A stretch of DNA of 64,000 nucleotides from Orychophragmus violaceus (GCA_030180135.1 CM058236.1:64383728-64447727); one strand, 5' to 3'. Shown: positions 37,686 to 49,425, numbered from the stretch's first letter. Notes: a model not told the origin generated them from the sequence alone. Numbers and translations: made by a program.

Positions 37686-37713
37686 ACTCAAGCACGCTTA
37701 ACTCTGGAGTTCT
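37686..37713 (-). repeat. Short antisense 5S-like fragment
   Basis: On the minus strand the text reads GAACTCCAGAGTTAAGCGTG followed by CTTGAGT. It closely matches positions 41-65 of the 5S gene, including box A, with two or three substitutions. It lies about 0.84 kb beyond the array, in inverted orientation, next to a decayed retroelement. 5S pieces are known inside the LTRs of Cassandra-type TRIM elements, so this may be a retroelement-borne 5S segment rather than a displaced array copy. Confidence 0.5.
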
Positions 37714-37739
37714 ATCTGGATAAGTGACCGAAAAGGTAA

Positions 37740-38930
37740 GTGCACTTTGGTGACATAGGTAGCCAAATCAGTTCTTTTAAGTCTGTCCGCATATACCAAA
37801 AACCGGGATGTTACAATATATCTCGAAGATGCATCACCAAAGAAGAAGTTATGGTCATTCTCTTTACTTGTCAGAGATCTTACTATGCCATACACTATGC
37901 TACTAACAAGAGTGTTATTAAGGTTTTACATTCTTGTTTTGGTGGCCTACCATGTTCAAAGACACCCATAACTTAATCACTAAGTGTGTGCTTTCCAATG
38001 ATAAGGGAACAACAGCAAAAGAAACGAGATGCCAAAAAACGTCATTCAAGAAGCTGAAGCTTTGATGTTTGGGAAATCGACTTTATGGGTCTTTTTCCTT
38101 CATCTTTTGGAAACAAATGCATCCTTATTGATGTTGACTACGTTTCTAAGTGGGTGGAATCCATAGTTAGCCCCACAAACGATGCAAAGGTAGTAATGAA
38201 GATGTTCTAGTCGATAATATTCTCAAGATTTGGTGTTATGTGAGTCGTGATGAGTGATGATATTCTCACTTCATCAAAAAGTGTTTGGGAACCATTTTAA
38301 TAAAAATGGAGTGAGACACAAGGTTTTAAAACCGTATCACCCTCCGAACAGTGGTCAATTGGAAGTAATCAATAGATTAATCAAAATGATATTAGAGAAG
38401 ACAGTAGAAAAGACAAGAAATGATTGGTCGGGAGGCTTGATGATGTTCTTCGGGCATACATAATTGAATTCAAAACCCTTTTAGGTACGACTCCCTTTCA
38501 TCTTGCCTATGGGAAACATTTTCATCTTCCACTAGTGATAGATGTCAAGGCAGAATGGACGATAAGAAAACTGAACTACGACGTCAAGACAACATCTGAG
38601 AAATAGATGATTCAATTAAATGAATTGGATGAGATTAGCCAAAATTTGTATGAGAATTCTAGGATCAATAAAAAGAGGAACAAATTGTATAATGATAGGA
38701 AGATAGTTCATATGACCTTCTCTCCTAATGACCAGGTTCTACTTTCAACTCACGCTTAAAACTCTTTCTCAGCAGGCTTAGATCACGATGATATGGACTT
38801 TTCAAGATCAAAGAGGTCAAACCTTATGGTGTTGTGGTCCTTTGGAACCATGAAGGAGACGACTTCACTATCAATGGACAACACCTTAAGATGTATCTTG
38901 CATACATTGAAAAAGATAAGGCTGTTGAAA
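37740..38930 (+). pseudogene. Decayed Athila-type integrase
   Basis: Translation in several frames parallels the integrase of the element at 48274-58079. Near 37820-37960, RRCITKEEVM and later FGGLPCSKT correspond to RRCIAESKVD and FWWPTMFKD of the zinc-binding domain. From about 38065, GIDFMGLFPSSFGNKCIL matches the catalytic core start. From 38310, KPYHPPNSGQLEVINRLIK covers the catalytic Glu region. From 38610, IQLNELDEI and later FSPNDQVLL match the C-terminal domain. At least five stops and frame changes interrupt it, and no LTR or gag of its own was seen. It is far more diverged than the downstream element, so it is an independent, older insertion of the same lineage. Confidence 0.8.
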
Positions 38931-39122
38931 GGAAAAAACACATAGAAGTGGGCTGCCATTATATAAGAGAGAAAGTTCAAGCAGGAATCATTCTCCTTTC
39001 ATATATATAGAGCTCGGATCAGGCTGCTGGCATCTTCACTAAGGAGGCGACTTCAAAAGTGTGTAATGAACTTCATATCAAGATACGTTTATTGGATATT
39101 CGGCAGCCAATTTGAGGGGAAG
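38930..39122 (+). pseudogene. Ty1/copia polyprotein C-terminus (RNase H end)
   Basis: One frame reads HIEVGCHYIREKVQAGIILL, a stop, then SSDQAAGIFTKEATSK, the hallmark end of copia RNase H (usual form: HIREKV followed by QLADIFTKAL). It is joined abruptly to the Athila integrase remnant near 38930, so one element broke or inserted into the other. It ends at a purine-rich tract (TTTGAGGGGAAG) just before the presumed LTR. Confidence 0.75.
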
Positions 39123-39602
39123 TGTTAACCATACACTGAAGAGGAAGCACAAACATGTACACCGTACACCGAAGAGGAATTGTTGAAACAAAGATGTACA
39201 CACAAGATGAGTGTACATGCACATCAAGCTAAAATGTACACTGATCCGCATAGACGGCATTGTCCAAGTCAAAAAATGTGAAAGGTCAAAATAGTGTTGT
39301 ATGAAACAAACAAAGTGTACACTCTAGTATACACCATGGTGCAGCTGTGCACTTAAGATTTAAGAATACACTGGAATGAAACTATACACTCTCGGCCACT
39401 CTCACTTGCAATCCTTCTCACTTTAATTCCTTCTAAAGATTCGTAAACCATTATTAGCCAATTGTTTTTGGTACATCTCTTGTAATCTAAACTTACCATA
39501 TAAGCTTCCTCCTTGTAAACAAAAATTAACACACAGAAAATAAGATTTAGATTTTCTCTCTCAATTTCGTCATCTTCTTCTTCTTCTCCTTGTTCTTCAT
39601 CA
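39123..39602 (+). repeat. Probable copia 3' LTR
   Basis: Begins TGTTAACC right after the polypurine tract that closes the copia coding remnant. It has a CT-rich U5-like stretch near 39550-39590. The 3' boundary is uncertain: TTAACA at 39526-39531 would mirror the 5' end, while a CA at 39602 is an alternative. The first 270 bp contain many copies of GTACAC and related words. The matching 5' LTR was not found in the window. Confidence 0.5.
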
Positions 39603-39720
39603 ATAGTCTCTTAATACTTACCAAATTTTATATTAAACATAAGTTATTTACAATTATTAGCACTATTTGAATTACTAATTCTCAATCCAAATACTTTTGC
39701 CTTTTAAAATTCATTTTCTA

Positions 39721-40381
39721 TAATATTTATTATTAGATTTTTTGTTTCATGTGTTTTTTATATATTTAGATTTTGAACTTATATTAATTAAAAATAATAA
39801 TAACTAGCATAATTCACCCATACCATATGCGGACATAAATTTTTAATATTAATATTATAAAATTTCATCTAAGTTTCATATTAAAAAAAACTTATATTTT
39901 TAAAGATATCGTTTTAGATATCTTATATAAATTAGATTAGTTGACAAAAAATATAAATTAGATTAAAATTAAAGTAAGATTAATATAGTAAAAACTTAAT
40001 TTTGTTAATAGTAACCTAGTAATCAACCATTTTGAAAGTGAATAAAAACTCAAAAGCACTTTCCAATTAATATAAAGATAAAATATTTTATTATTAAATT
40101 TTATATTTTATGTTTTTATGTATTTAGATTTTCAACTTATATTAAATAATAATAATAATAATTAGCACAATTCATCTGTACCATATGCAGACATAAAGTT
40201 TTAATATTAGTATTTAAAATTTCCATCTAAACTTTATATTAAAAGAAAATTCTTATATTTCTAAAAATATCTTTTTAGATATCTTATATAAATTAGAATA
40301 AAATTAAAGTGATGTTAATATAATAAAAATTTAATTTAATTAAAGATAATCTAGTAATCAACCATTTTAAAAGTGAATTAG
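39721..40381. repeat. Diverged direct repeat, two copies of about 0.3 kb
   Basis: Copy A (about 39721-40045) and copy B (about 40081-40381) share, in the same order, TATTTAGATTTT, ACTTATATTAA, ACCATATGC, GACATAAA, TTTTAGATATCTTATATAAA, and CTAGTAATCAACCATTTT. Copy B continues into a GC-rich hairpin. The DNA is otherwise very AT-rich with no coding signal. They may be tandem non-autonomous Helitron copies. Confidence 0.65.
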
Positions 40382-40405
40382 ATGACTCGTCCGCACCTTG
40401 TGCGG
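40378..40405 (-). mobile_element. Candidate Helitron 3' terminus
   Basis: On the minus strand a 6-bp stem hairpin (CCGCAC, loop AAG, GTGCGG; 40405-40391) is followed by nine bases and then CTAA (40381-40378), with a T after it. Helitron 3' ends have a short GC-rich hairpin about 10 nt before CTRR and insert before a T. The RepHel fragment upstream on the same strand supports this reading. I did not find the 5' TC end. Confidence 0.55.
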
Positions 40406-40634
40406 GTCGAATTATTTTTTGGATGATTGTTTGGCTTAATTTAATTAGTAGAAACACATGTAGTCGAGTATTTAAAACTATGTAAATTGTAGATGAAACA
40501 TGATAATATAGAAAGAGAAACTTAGAATAAAAATGAAAATGTAAAAACATGAATTCTCTATTATTGAAAAGAAACACAACAATTATTTGAAACAAATAGC
40601 TAAATAGATGATTAAGATAATTGAACATAAATTA

Positions 40635-41016
40635 GGGCCCTTCAATATTTTGTAGGGCAAACCATGCATCTCGGAATGTGTCATAAACAACATTGTTAAT
40701 CGTCCTTAGATCCAAATAGCCACATGGTCCCCTTATTACATCCAATAGAAGACGTAAATAATATAGTTCTCCAATTCTTCTGTTATACTAGTAAAACACA
40801 AAAAACCGGTTTACCTTTGATGCGGGGTTTCCATTGAAGGCTTTTTTTATCACAAACAAATTTAGTTGTTATTTGTGAATATAAAAGACGTCTTGCTTGA
40901 AGATGAACTTGATTGCATTTCATCCATGTCTTTTTCTTTATATGCCAAACTGACATCTTCATCGAAAACAATTTATGGAGAAGGAAGAAAAATAGGTAAA
41001 ATTTCCATAGAATCAA
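40635..41016 (-). pseudogene. Helitron RepHel (helicase) fragment
   Basis: Two minus-strand stretches in different frames match the plant Helitron RepHel helicase region. About 40900-40810 reads QITTKFVCDKKSLQWKPR, compared with the family's PTKFVWDKK and WKPRKKG. About 40790-40635 reads RRIGELYYLRLLLDVIRGP, then DLRTINNVVYDTFRDAW, ending in a stop. The family form is ERYYLRLLL, VRGP, R-T-V-N-G-V. The two parts are separated by a frame change and the conserved GR segment is damaged. The replication-initiator domain and the helicase motifs that should lie on either side are absent, so this is a truncated remnant of an autonomous Helitron. Confidence 0.75.
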
Positions 41017-41050
41017 TAGAACGTCCGGAAGAAGCTGTAAAAAATTAGAT

Positions 41051-41812
41051 TTGTTAATGAAAATAGTAAAACTTGTTCAACAGAAATCAAAAAGTATGGA
41101 ATATAAAAAATAAAGATACCAAAGAGTTCTCAAATTTACCTATAGCTTCCATTAGCAACCCGATATAGAAATGATACTAATGAGAAGAGGATATCAAATA
41201 TATAGTACTATGATATTAGGGTTTCTTAGGGATAATATCTTTTTAGGATTTTGTTTACTAATATCGGCCACATAAATTATACACAAATAACACAGTTTAG
41301 AAATTAGAAATTCAAAGTTATTATAGTATCTTCTATTTAATGGCAAAATATCTCATTTGTTATTAGGATATAGTATAATTTGTTAATTTATTTTTACATT
41401 CGGTAAGTAGTTCCAAATTTGAATTGAAGAGATTTTCATATTTTGTTTAGTGAAATTATATTTTTTGTTAAACCAAAGTATTCCATAAAAATCGGTATCA
41501 AATTCTATAAACAAATGGAATTACATTTGGTATGGTAGTAGTTACAATTGTAAGTAAAAATATAAAGAGTAATTGTCTATAATTCTTCGAATGCTATATA
41601 TTATTAACATAAAATTTGTAATCCTGAATTTGTAAATTAAAAAGAAAATTCATAAAGGGTTAAAACATTCTCTAGATTTAGTGTCACCGGAAAAATTATT
41701 TGGATGAAAATCCAAGTAGTTATAAAGTGAACACTTATATTAAACAAATCAACATATTAAAGAAAAGTTTAGTCACAAAATAAAATACATTTCAAACATA
41801 AGTTTTAGATAC
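41051..41812. other. AT-rich intergenic DNA
   Basis: Very AT-rich with no open frame or repeat I could support. It separates the Helitron remnant from the 3' end of the REM/B3 gene. Confidence 0.5.
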
Positions 41813-42691
41813 TTAAACATGATTTTTGGAGGAGAGTTTTAGGACAGGAGTAGAGGTGTTTTCCCAGAATAGTTCAAGGACAATTGTTTTGTTTGCCTTG
41901 ACATTGTTTGCCCACAAAAAATCTCTTAAGCCGCCAGCCAAACGAATACATCGCCTATCAGTATCAGAATGGAAAGTAAGCTCGACAAACCATTTCTGCC
42001 CAGCATCATTGGCCATCGATATGGTGTTGCCCGCAACCTTCTCTAAATCGTTTGCATCGACAAAGGACTTAGGAAGATACTGCAAAATGAACAAATATGG
42101 ATCATGTATCAATATTTAAAACCAAAATACAAAGGAATAACTTACGATTCTGCTTCGTTTGATGCCGTCATTCGTGACGTTTAGGGTAACAAACTTCTCC
42201 TCAGTTCCTTCAAATATCATTTCCTTATTAGTCAAAATATTAGAAAGAGTGAAGAAAATGTGATATTTTCATATGAGGGGTCTTTTCATATGTGATCTCA
42301 CAACAGTTTGGTCCGTATTGTTGTACCATATGGAAATCAGCACCTCCACGATACTCAAAAATTAAAAGATCTAAGTCATCTAACGCATGAGCCTTAAAAA
42401 ACCGTCTCCAGCCTTCTGTAGCCTATCACCAACTCGTTTGATAGGGAACTCTTCTGGCATCGCATCAGACGTGAGTTTACCGATTGTAACATTGGTTTTT
42501 CCAAGTATGTGGCTCTTATAGAACATCTCCGGGATAGTCTGCAACACAAAGTTTAAACAATGATTGCCAGAAATAAAATCACTATAAGAATAAACATTAA
42601 TGAGACAAAGAACTAAGATTACATACCAGACTCTTTCTACATCTGCCTGGAAGCATAGGCATGAAAAATCTTGGGTTTGTTATCTTCCGAT
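41813..42691 (-). pseudogene. REM-type B3 domain protein gene, disrupted
   Basis: Minus-strand exons encode two B3 DNA-binding domains of the REM (reproductive meristem) class of plant transcription factors. Exon 42691-42627 gives TNPRFFMPMLPG. It joins in frame, through GT-AG sites, to the exon starting at 42538 (TIPEMFYKSHILGK, then KLTSDAMPEEFPIKRVG). After about 42420 the domain continues one frame off (EGWRRFFKAHALDDLDLLIF, then GPNCCEI), so a one-base indel breaks domain 1. Domain 2 starts with EKFVTLNVTNDGIKRSRI and ends at donor 42145. After a 66-bp intron (42145-42080), exon 42079-41813 gives YLPKSFVDANDLEKVAG, ending LKLSSKNHV and a stop. A further frame change lies in the inter-domain linker. 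No start codon was identified upstream of 42691. A sequencing error at the indel cannot be excluded. Confidence 0.72.
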
Positions 42692-43923
42692 CTGTTTTGA
42701 GAAGAATATAGGAAATCATATAAATCATTAATCATTACATGCATTTATCAAAAACAATATCAGAACATTCATCTGGAATAAGAGGTTTAAAAAGTCAAGG
42801 GTTTGCCATCATATGATTTGTTCTGCAAAACTAATATATATTCAGATAAATCCAAACCATGTTAATTGTAAGAAAATATATATTCTGCAAAGCTAATATA
42901 TATTCAGATTAATCCAAAACCATAACATACATAAACCAAAACAATCGAAATTAGACATTTTGAAGTTGAATAGACAGCATCTAAAAATAGAGAATATCCG
43001 AGTAGTTGACTAATCCCTAAAGTATAGTTATAAATGGAAAGTTGGTACTGTTAATAGAAATCAATGAGTAAAAATATAAATTTACATGAATAAGATATAG
43101 TAAACACCATTGTTCATTGACAATCAGTTTTCACAAATAACGATTTCTAACCCTAGGTTTAGGAGAAATCTTCATGAAATAGTAGATTATCTTGTTTCCC
43201 GAGTTGTTGAATGCAAACGACGTTCTCCTAAAACAATCTCTGCCTACCGCACCTTAGTTGTGTTGGTTTGTCTTCTAGATCGATGTTTACTTTCAAAGTG
43301 TGTTAATTTGGGATCAAGTAGATGTATCAGTACTAGTGGGCCAGAGTAATTTGGGTTTAATCTCAATCTCTTAATGGATTTTAATATATTAGCTATTAGA
43401 TTTTTTAAAAAATTTAGATTCTAAGATCGGGTCCAATTTTAGTCAGTCATTTGAGGAATTTATTCATAGCATATTTTAAGTTTTTTTGTGTGAAAATAAT
43501 GAAATATTATGAAATTAAAACACCAGTTTATTTGTGTAATTGTATTGTTTTGGAAGATAATATATCTACATATAGCTACTCATTATACATGTTTTGTTTT
43601 AGCATAACTTATGTAATATGGATAATATATTTCATACATTCCTATTGCTCTTATAATTTTTCATATTATACCTCCACCTAAAACCTATTTTGTCATGAGA
43701 TCTATTTATTTTGATTTGAATTCAACATTAAACAAATTGCGTTAGATGAGATTCTATATGAAAATAATATTATGTAGTAAAAAGAGCTGATGATACTATA
43801 CATAAGGGTTGTAAACATTAACAATACATTTGTTTTTTAAAGAAACATAAAGATGATCAACATATCATCTAACCCAAAATAATGAAGTTAAGTAAAGTCT
43901 TTGAAAATAGGGACATAATTTAC
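42692..43923. other. Intergenic DNA with a short duplicated motif
   Basis: Between the REM gene and the first RPA-like gene. TGCAAARCTAATATATATTC occurs twice (near 42823 and 42887). The stretch AACCATGTTAATTGTAAGAA near 42855 is shared with the tandem repeat at 61160-61600. A plus-strand open frame at 43110-43349 has no recognisable product. Confidence 0.45.
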
Positions 43924-45232
43924 CACAACTTAAACCAGGAAGGGATCTTTTCTTCAGGATATTGGGCAGGTACAGGATTTGAAAGCTACAAAATAGAAAA
44001 AAATGTATGAATTCCGGAAAACATATAAAGCATATTACATAATGAGTTGCATTAGGGTTATGATGAAAACCTGTTGCGAAATCCATTAAAGTCAGAATTG
44101 TTTGTTTGATCGTACATGATCGTTGACATCTCTTATTCTGCTTTGAGCCAAGTTATACCCATTTCTAAATTTTATACACAAACAATTTTAACATTGTAAA
44201 CAATAGAGAAATCAAAAGTGTCATCAATCCTAAACACAAACATGTAATACACAATGAATTCATTCTAAAAAGACACAAAAGTTAATTTATAGGCATAGCC
44301 ATTACGTGCTTTATGTAGAAGCAACAAATAATAACAAATAGATGTCTATCAGCCTCCTTCCAAAACCTTTTTCTTAGTTCCTTAGCATACTCCCTGGATA
44401 TTAAACACTCAACACTCCGGAAGCTAGAAAAAATTAAAGATTTTAAGATTTTTATTAGAGACAAACAACAGAACATATGTGAAGAAGATTATAGTCATTA
44501 GTTTAATTAACCTTAGGTTGCGAATTGTAAAATGCAGCTTTTGTCTTGTATAATCAGGTTCAAGGTTTCTAACATGTGTAACTACACCAAGGACATCTAT
44601 AATGGAGAAAATAAAATAATTAAGAGTTATATACCTTAATTCTCTATTTAGGTAAAAATATAATGTCAATGACAGATTCAAATAACAACATTAATATAAT
44701 CCTATAAAGGAAAAATATGTATTCACTAAAAGTTACCTATAGGGTATTCATCATAGAATCTCTCATCTACTATATCCGGAATTGATTCAAATTGCATAAA
44801 GTGACATTCCAGAATATTATCATAAGTAAGGCAGAAATATGTGTTTAACCAGAATATGAGCTTGAAATCGTGAGGGGTCAATGGCAAATATATCGGTGCT
44901 TGTACGACTTGAGCATCTACAAGTTTAAACCAACGACTCTCACACCATGTTGTGTAACGAAATTTCTCAATAAGAGGTTCAAGAACAGTAGCCTTTATTT
45001 GGGTACCCTAAAACAATAAACGAATATAGTAATAAAACATGCAATACCCAAATACACAAAACAAATTATAGAGGAAATGAGAGATTACCTCTTCATCAAC
45101 CAAAAGCATTCGGATTTTTGGTTCAAAAGACCTAATACACATCCAAACACGGAGAAAAAGAACTTTTAGGTCCCAAAAGCAAGGAATAAAGTTGTTAATG
45201 CGAGAAATTTGTCTGAAAGTTTGAGGAGCCAT
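43924..45232 (-). CDS. RPA70-like OB-fold protein (gene 1), possibly truncated
   Basis: Minus-strand multi-exon gene of the plant replication protein A large subunit-like family (OB-fold, single-stranded DNA binding). Exon 1 (45232-45089, 48 codons) starts MAPQTFRQISRINNF and contains LKVLFLRVWMC and RMLLVDEE, the usual N-terminal OB strand pattern. Exon 2 (45007-44737) begins GTQIKATVLEPLIEKF and includes PLTPHDFKLIFWLNT. Exon 3 (44596-44512) reads DVLGVVTHVRNLEPDYT. Exon 4 (44423-44306) includes YAKELRKRFWKEADRHLFVI. A last candidate exon is 43985-43924. Introns have GT-AG ends and exons 1-4 join without a stop. The zinc-binding C-terminal OB domain seen in gene 2 is not evident downstream, so this copy is short or decayed at its 3' end. 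Two homologues follow on the same strand. Confidence 0.65.
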
Positions 45233-46464
45233 TGTTTAGATTCGGAGAAATGTTTGAAGAATAAAGGTTTTTTTAAATGATTTGTTTTGTCTCAGTAAAT
45301 GGTAAGAAAATGAAGCATCTAGGGTTTTAAAATTAAATAGTTTCCAATTTGTGAGTAAAAGGTGTGAAGTAGTAAAAGATGTAATAACTATAAGTCATAA
45401 CCATTGATTTAGAAAATACTATTTGGGCCACAACCGCTAATAATATTTTTTGTCTTAGCCCACATAAATAATCCTATTTAGATTTGAAATTAGATAACTT
45501 CGTAAGTTATGAACTTATATGATTTTTAGCATAATAGTTACACCTTTTCATATTAAGCCTTGTGAAATTTTTAAAATATGATTATATTATCGATAAACCC
45601 AACCAAACTAAGAATTACAATAAGCGACAACAATATTAGGGCTTCTGATAACAATCAAGGTATCTATATAAACCAAACATTTTATTTATCATATATACCT
45701 TTAGAACTTTTTAAAAGATCACAATTTTATGAACTTAATTGATTTTATTTATCAGAATCGGGACCACCTTTTTCATATGAAATGAAATGTGGTCGTCCCG
45801 TTTCTGATTAAGAAAGTCAAATAATTACATAAAATTGTGAACTTATAAAAGTGAACAATATATATATATATATATATTTGAATAGTGATTTTCTCTCCAA
45901 GTATATCGTTGAAGTCTTCGAACAATCATAATAAAGATGAATTAAACACTCATAATAACAATGCGTTTGTGAATAGATGAATAATTGAAAGGGGAGTAGT
46001 TCAATCTTAATCAAGGTTAGATGTTACGGATTTAATTTGACGGCGCAAAATACCTAACTCTAAGTTGTGGAGAATATATTGTTCCCTTATTTTTATAATT
46101 CTGTAGATATATTGAACCTCTGAAACATAATATTCAAATCTTCGTTATGGAAGATACCACATATTTTGTACCGAATATAAATTTAAGGAATCATACATTT
46201 TGTTATATGATTCCATAAAAATTTTTAACTGTTTTGTAAAGATAACTAGAGCATATTTTTATATTAGATATAAACTATACCATTGCGTACAACAGAAGTT
46301 TTGTTACTATTGAGGATAATTTGCTAAGATTTGTTATAATGATAAATTGGAAGCAAAACTAACCGAATAAATGAATAATTCAATTAAAAAACCCAAATTG
46401 TTTTAATATTACGAAGATAATAGTAGATAACAATTGTACACAAAAGAAGATACACCACAACCAT
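45233..46464. other. Intergenic DNA between RPA-like genes 1 and 2
   Basis: AT-rich with no coding signal. It contains the foldback at 45703-45855, described separately, a short TA microsatellite near 45860, and the upstream region of gene 1. Confidence 0.5.
45703..45855. repeat. Long imperfect inverted repeat (foldback)
   Basis: Two arms of about 75 bp meet at CATATG (45774-45779). Matching outer segments are CACAATTTTATG (45720) and its complement ending at 45839. Matching inner segments are ATCAGAATCGGGAC and the complement of GTCCCGTTTCTGAT. Similarity continues outward for about 15 bp more on each side. No terminal CA/TG or clean target duplication was recognised. It could be a foldback-type MITE or an expressed hairpin. 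Confidence 0.7.
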
Positions 46465-48268
46465 CTAAAGTATCCTTCTTTTTAAGGTTTCCTTGTCTTC
46501 CTGCTTAATCTTTTTTGTAACAGACGAATTTTGACCAACATTGCTTAAAGAGATGCAATCTTCTGATCTTTTTGATGTTGATGGTGTAAGTGCTAGGGAT
46601 ATTGATGCATCAGAATCAGTCTCCATACCCGAGGTAAGCATAAGAGGTCCCTAATCAAATAAAAATATAAGCAAAGTTTTATTCAGCATTTAACATAATG
46701 TTTCAAAATGATCCAAATATATTACGTACCTGAGTCGAGTTAGTTAAATACTCAAATTCATCAATGGCAGAGTAATCATCCCAACATATGTCCACGACAT
46801 ATAGACTCTTTGACACCTTCTGAACATTGTCCTTAGGAATGGTAACTTTGAATAGACACTTGCGATCAATCAAATCGAATAATTCAGTAGGGAGATGATA
46901 TGGATCCTCCTAAGAACACAAAGAATTAAAAAAACAACGAATTCTCAATATAAAAAATTGTATAGTTTCAAAAGAAAATAGAAATTCAAATACCTCAATT
47001 TTCCTTCTGTTTTCGTTGTAGATATTGTCAGCCGATCTCTTCACAAGCTTATCTCCAACTTCATCAAATGTGAGAAATTTTGCTTCACCCTCGGAATAAT
47101 CAGACACGCAGAAGATCAAATAATATCTAGAGCATGCATAAACAATATATAAATCAAATGCATTTGATATAGTTGTTAAATAACACAGCATACTTATAAA
47201 CAAATTACACTGCAAGAATACTTATAAACAAATTACCTTGCAAAGACATTTGTCACATCGCCACATGTTTTACAATTATATACGGGTTCAGACTCTTCCT
47301 CGTCTTCCGAATCCCATACTGAAGCACTTTCAGTTTGCAAACTTTGCAAGCTTGAAAAAAACTATTGTTTTGAATTGTCAATTGAGACAACTGTGACACA
47401 TGTAACCACCTTACCATGCTAAAAACAATAAAATAAATAAGTAATTATATTAATGATTTCAATTAAATACTGATATATTTTAAAGTTAATATACATATAA
47501 CTAACCATGTCGGATTGCAGAATGCTAAGTAAAGTCATTCTATTATTCTTGATGAAAAATTCAGTACACAATTCCAAAAGTGGACCCGATCCAAAAAGAA
47601 ACCATGCTTTTCTCAGACTTGATAATAAGAGCTTGAGATTCTTTTGGTATACTGTAAAATAGATTTTGAATGAATAGATGTACTCTTGAATTGAGAATGT
47701 TCAGAAATTTCTTTAAAACATATTGTATCACATTACCTATCCAACCACTTTGAAATCTCAGGGTTATTTTCATCTCCGAATGAGAGTTGGGTCAAGTTAT
47801 AAGCATTCAAGATGTACAGCTTCGCTATATTTATAAAAATTTAAATTCCACCATTAATGTTACACACACAGATTATACATTACAATTAACTGAGTAATTA
47901 CCTCCATATTCTTTGATCCATGCAAACCTGATAATAACCACGATAGGAGATGAGCTATTGGTGGAAGTATAGTCAATCACTTGTTTGACATAATCTCCCC
48001 ACAAGGTGCAAGGCAATGCATCATCTTTGTATTCAAATAGACGATTAAAAAATCATACAAATATATGTATATATTTTCGAATTATAACAATTAATATTCT
48101 AACCAATTATGTTTCAGGTATAATTCAAGCTTGGTGCTGTTTCCAGACTTACTCTTAGTCTTGACATCTTCAATAGCACCCATGTGGACAATGACTCTCA
48201 TAACATCTTATATCGGTGAAACAATAATTAACAACTATTTATTGAAAAGAATAATATAAGGGACAGTA

Positions 48269-48273
48269 GGTAT
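48269..48273. other. Target-site duplication, left (GGTAT)
   Basis: GGTAT directly precedes the TG of the 5' LTR and is repeated right after the CA of the 3' LTR. Confidence 0.9.
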
Positions 48274-49419
48274 TGATATATCATGGTTTTTCTAGGTTTT
48301 CGACCATTATATAATTGTATATATTGAGTCTTTAACCTGGTTTTTCGAGTCTATCGAGTCTTTTACAGGTAAGCTTGCGTTTGGAGTGAAGAGCGGAGTT
48401 TTGGGACGTTTCTGGTGATTTGTGCAACGAGCTGAAGTTGGTGTCTCGACCACGGTGTGATGTCGACCAACACTCACCTTAGTGTCGGTCGACACTGATG
48501 ACGACAGAGAAATAAAGACATCTTTTGAAGAATTGCAAAGTTGCCCCAGAAGTTTTTCTAATTCTAATTTAGCCCCAAAACGTGTTTAGTGGTTTTTAAT
48601 TAGGTTTTTGAGCAGAAATTCATATCTTGTTCTTTGTTCTTGCTTTTGTTCTGGAGATTGAGAGATTTGAGTTGGGGCTGATACTTGCTACTTGTAACCT
48701 TTGAGAGAAGGATTTTGAACCCCTGTTTTTATCTATTCAGTGTTACTTTCTATTCATTCATGTGTTATTCATAGTAACCTTAGTTAAATTTAGGGATTCT
48801 CGTAAGGATTTCATACTTTGTTAGATCACTGAATGATTAGGATTCTAAATCTATTTGTTCATCACCTAAGTTGAGTTTAATACTAAATTCTAGACTGATC
48901 ACCTAGGGTTTAGATCTTAGATTGTTAATTTGGCACGAGAGTGTGAATTATAATCTGAATATACTTAGTGTGAGCAATTTGATTATATGCAAAGAGATTT
49001 GTTCTAGGAGAATTGTGAACTTAAGAACTTGCTGTTAATGCTTGTCTAGAACTCTAAGATTGCAAAGAGATTTGAATCGTTAGGTTGCTAGACATAGATA
49101 GTAATCGCAGCGAGAGTTGGATTATTATACATTTTGATTCTAGTTCTTGAACCTGTGCTTAACCTGAATCTTGTTTAGCTAAGTGTCTGACATTGTATGA
49201 TTTCCTGAGAATACCCTGAGTCTAGCGTCTTTCTCTAATCGAAACACACCTTTACTTTCTTGCATTGCTTTCTACTTTCTCACCTGATTGATTTAGCTAA
49301 GTTTGAAGACATATAGTCTATTGCGTGAATCTTGAGTCCTTGTGGATACGATACCCTCAATACTACAATAGCATAATTGTGCACTTGCAGTAGAATAGGG
49401 AATAAAATTTGACCTATCA
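48274..49419 (+). repeat. Athila 5' LTR
   Basis: Starts TGATATATCATGG and ends TGACCTATCA. It contains one pair of the 12-bp palindrome (48461 and 48483, the first altered to TGTCGACCAACA). Relative to the 3' LTR it lacks about 17 bp near 48775. Confidence 0.93.
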
Positions 49420-49425
49420 AGTTTT

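Noticed and set aside
43110..43349. Plus-strand 79-codon frame
   Set aside because: No domain, no homologue recognised, and it lies in AT-rich DNA without supporting signals.
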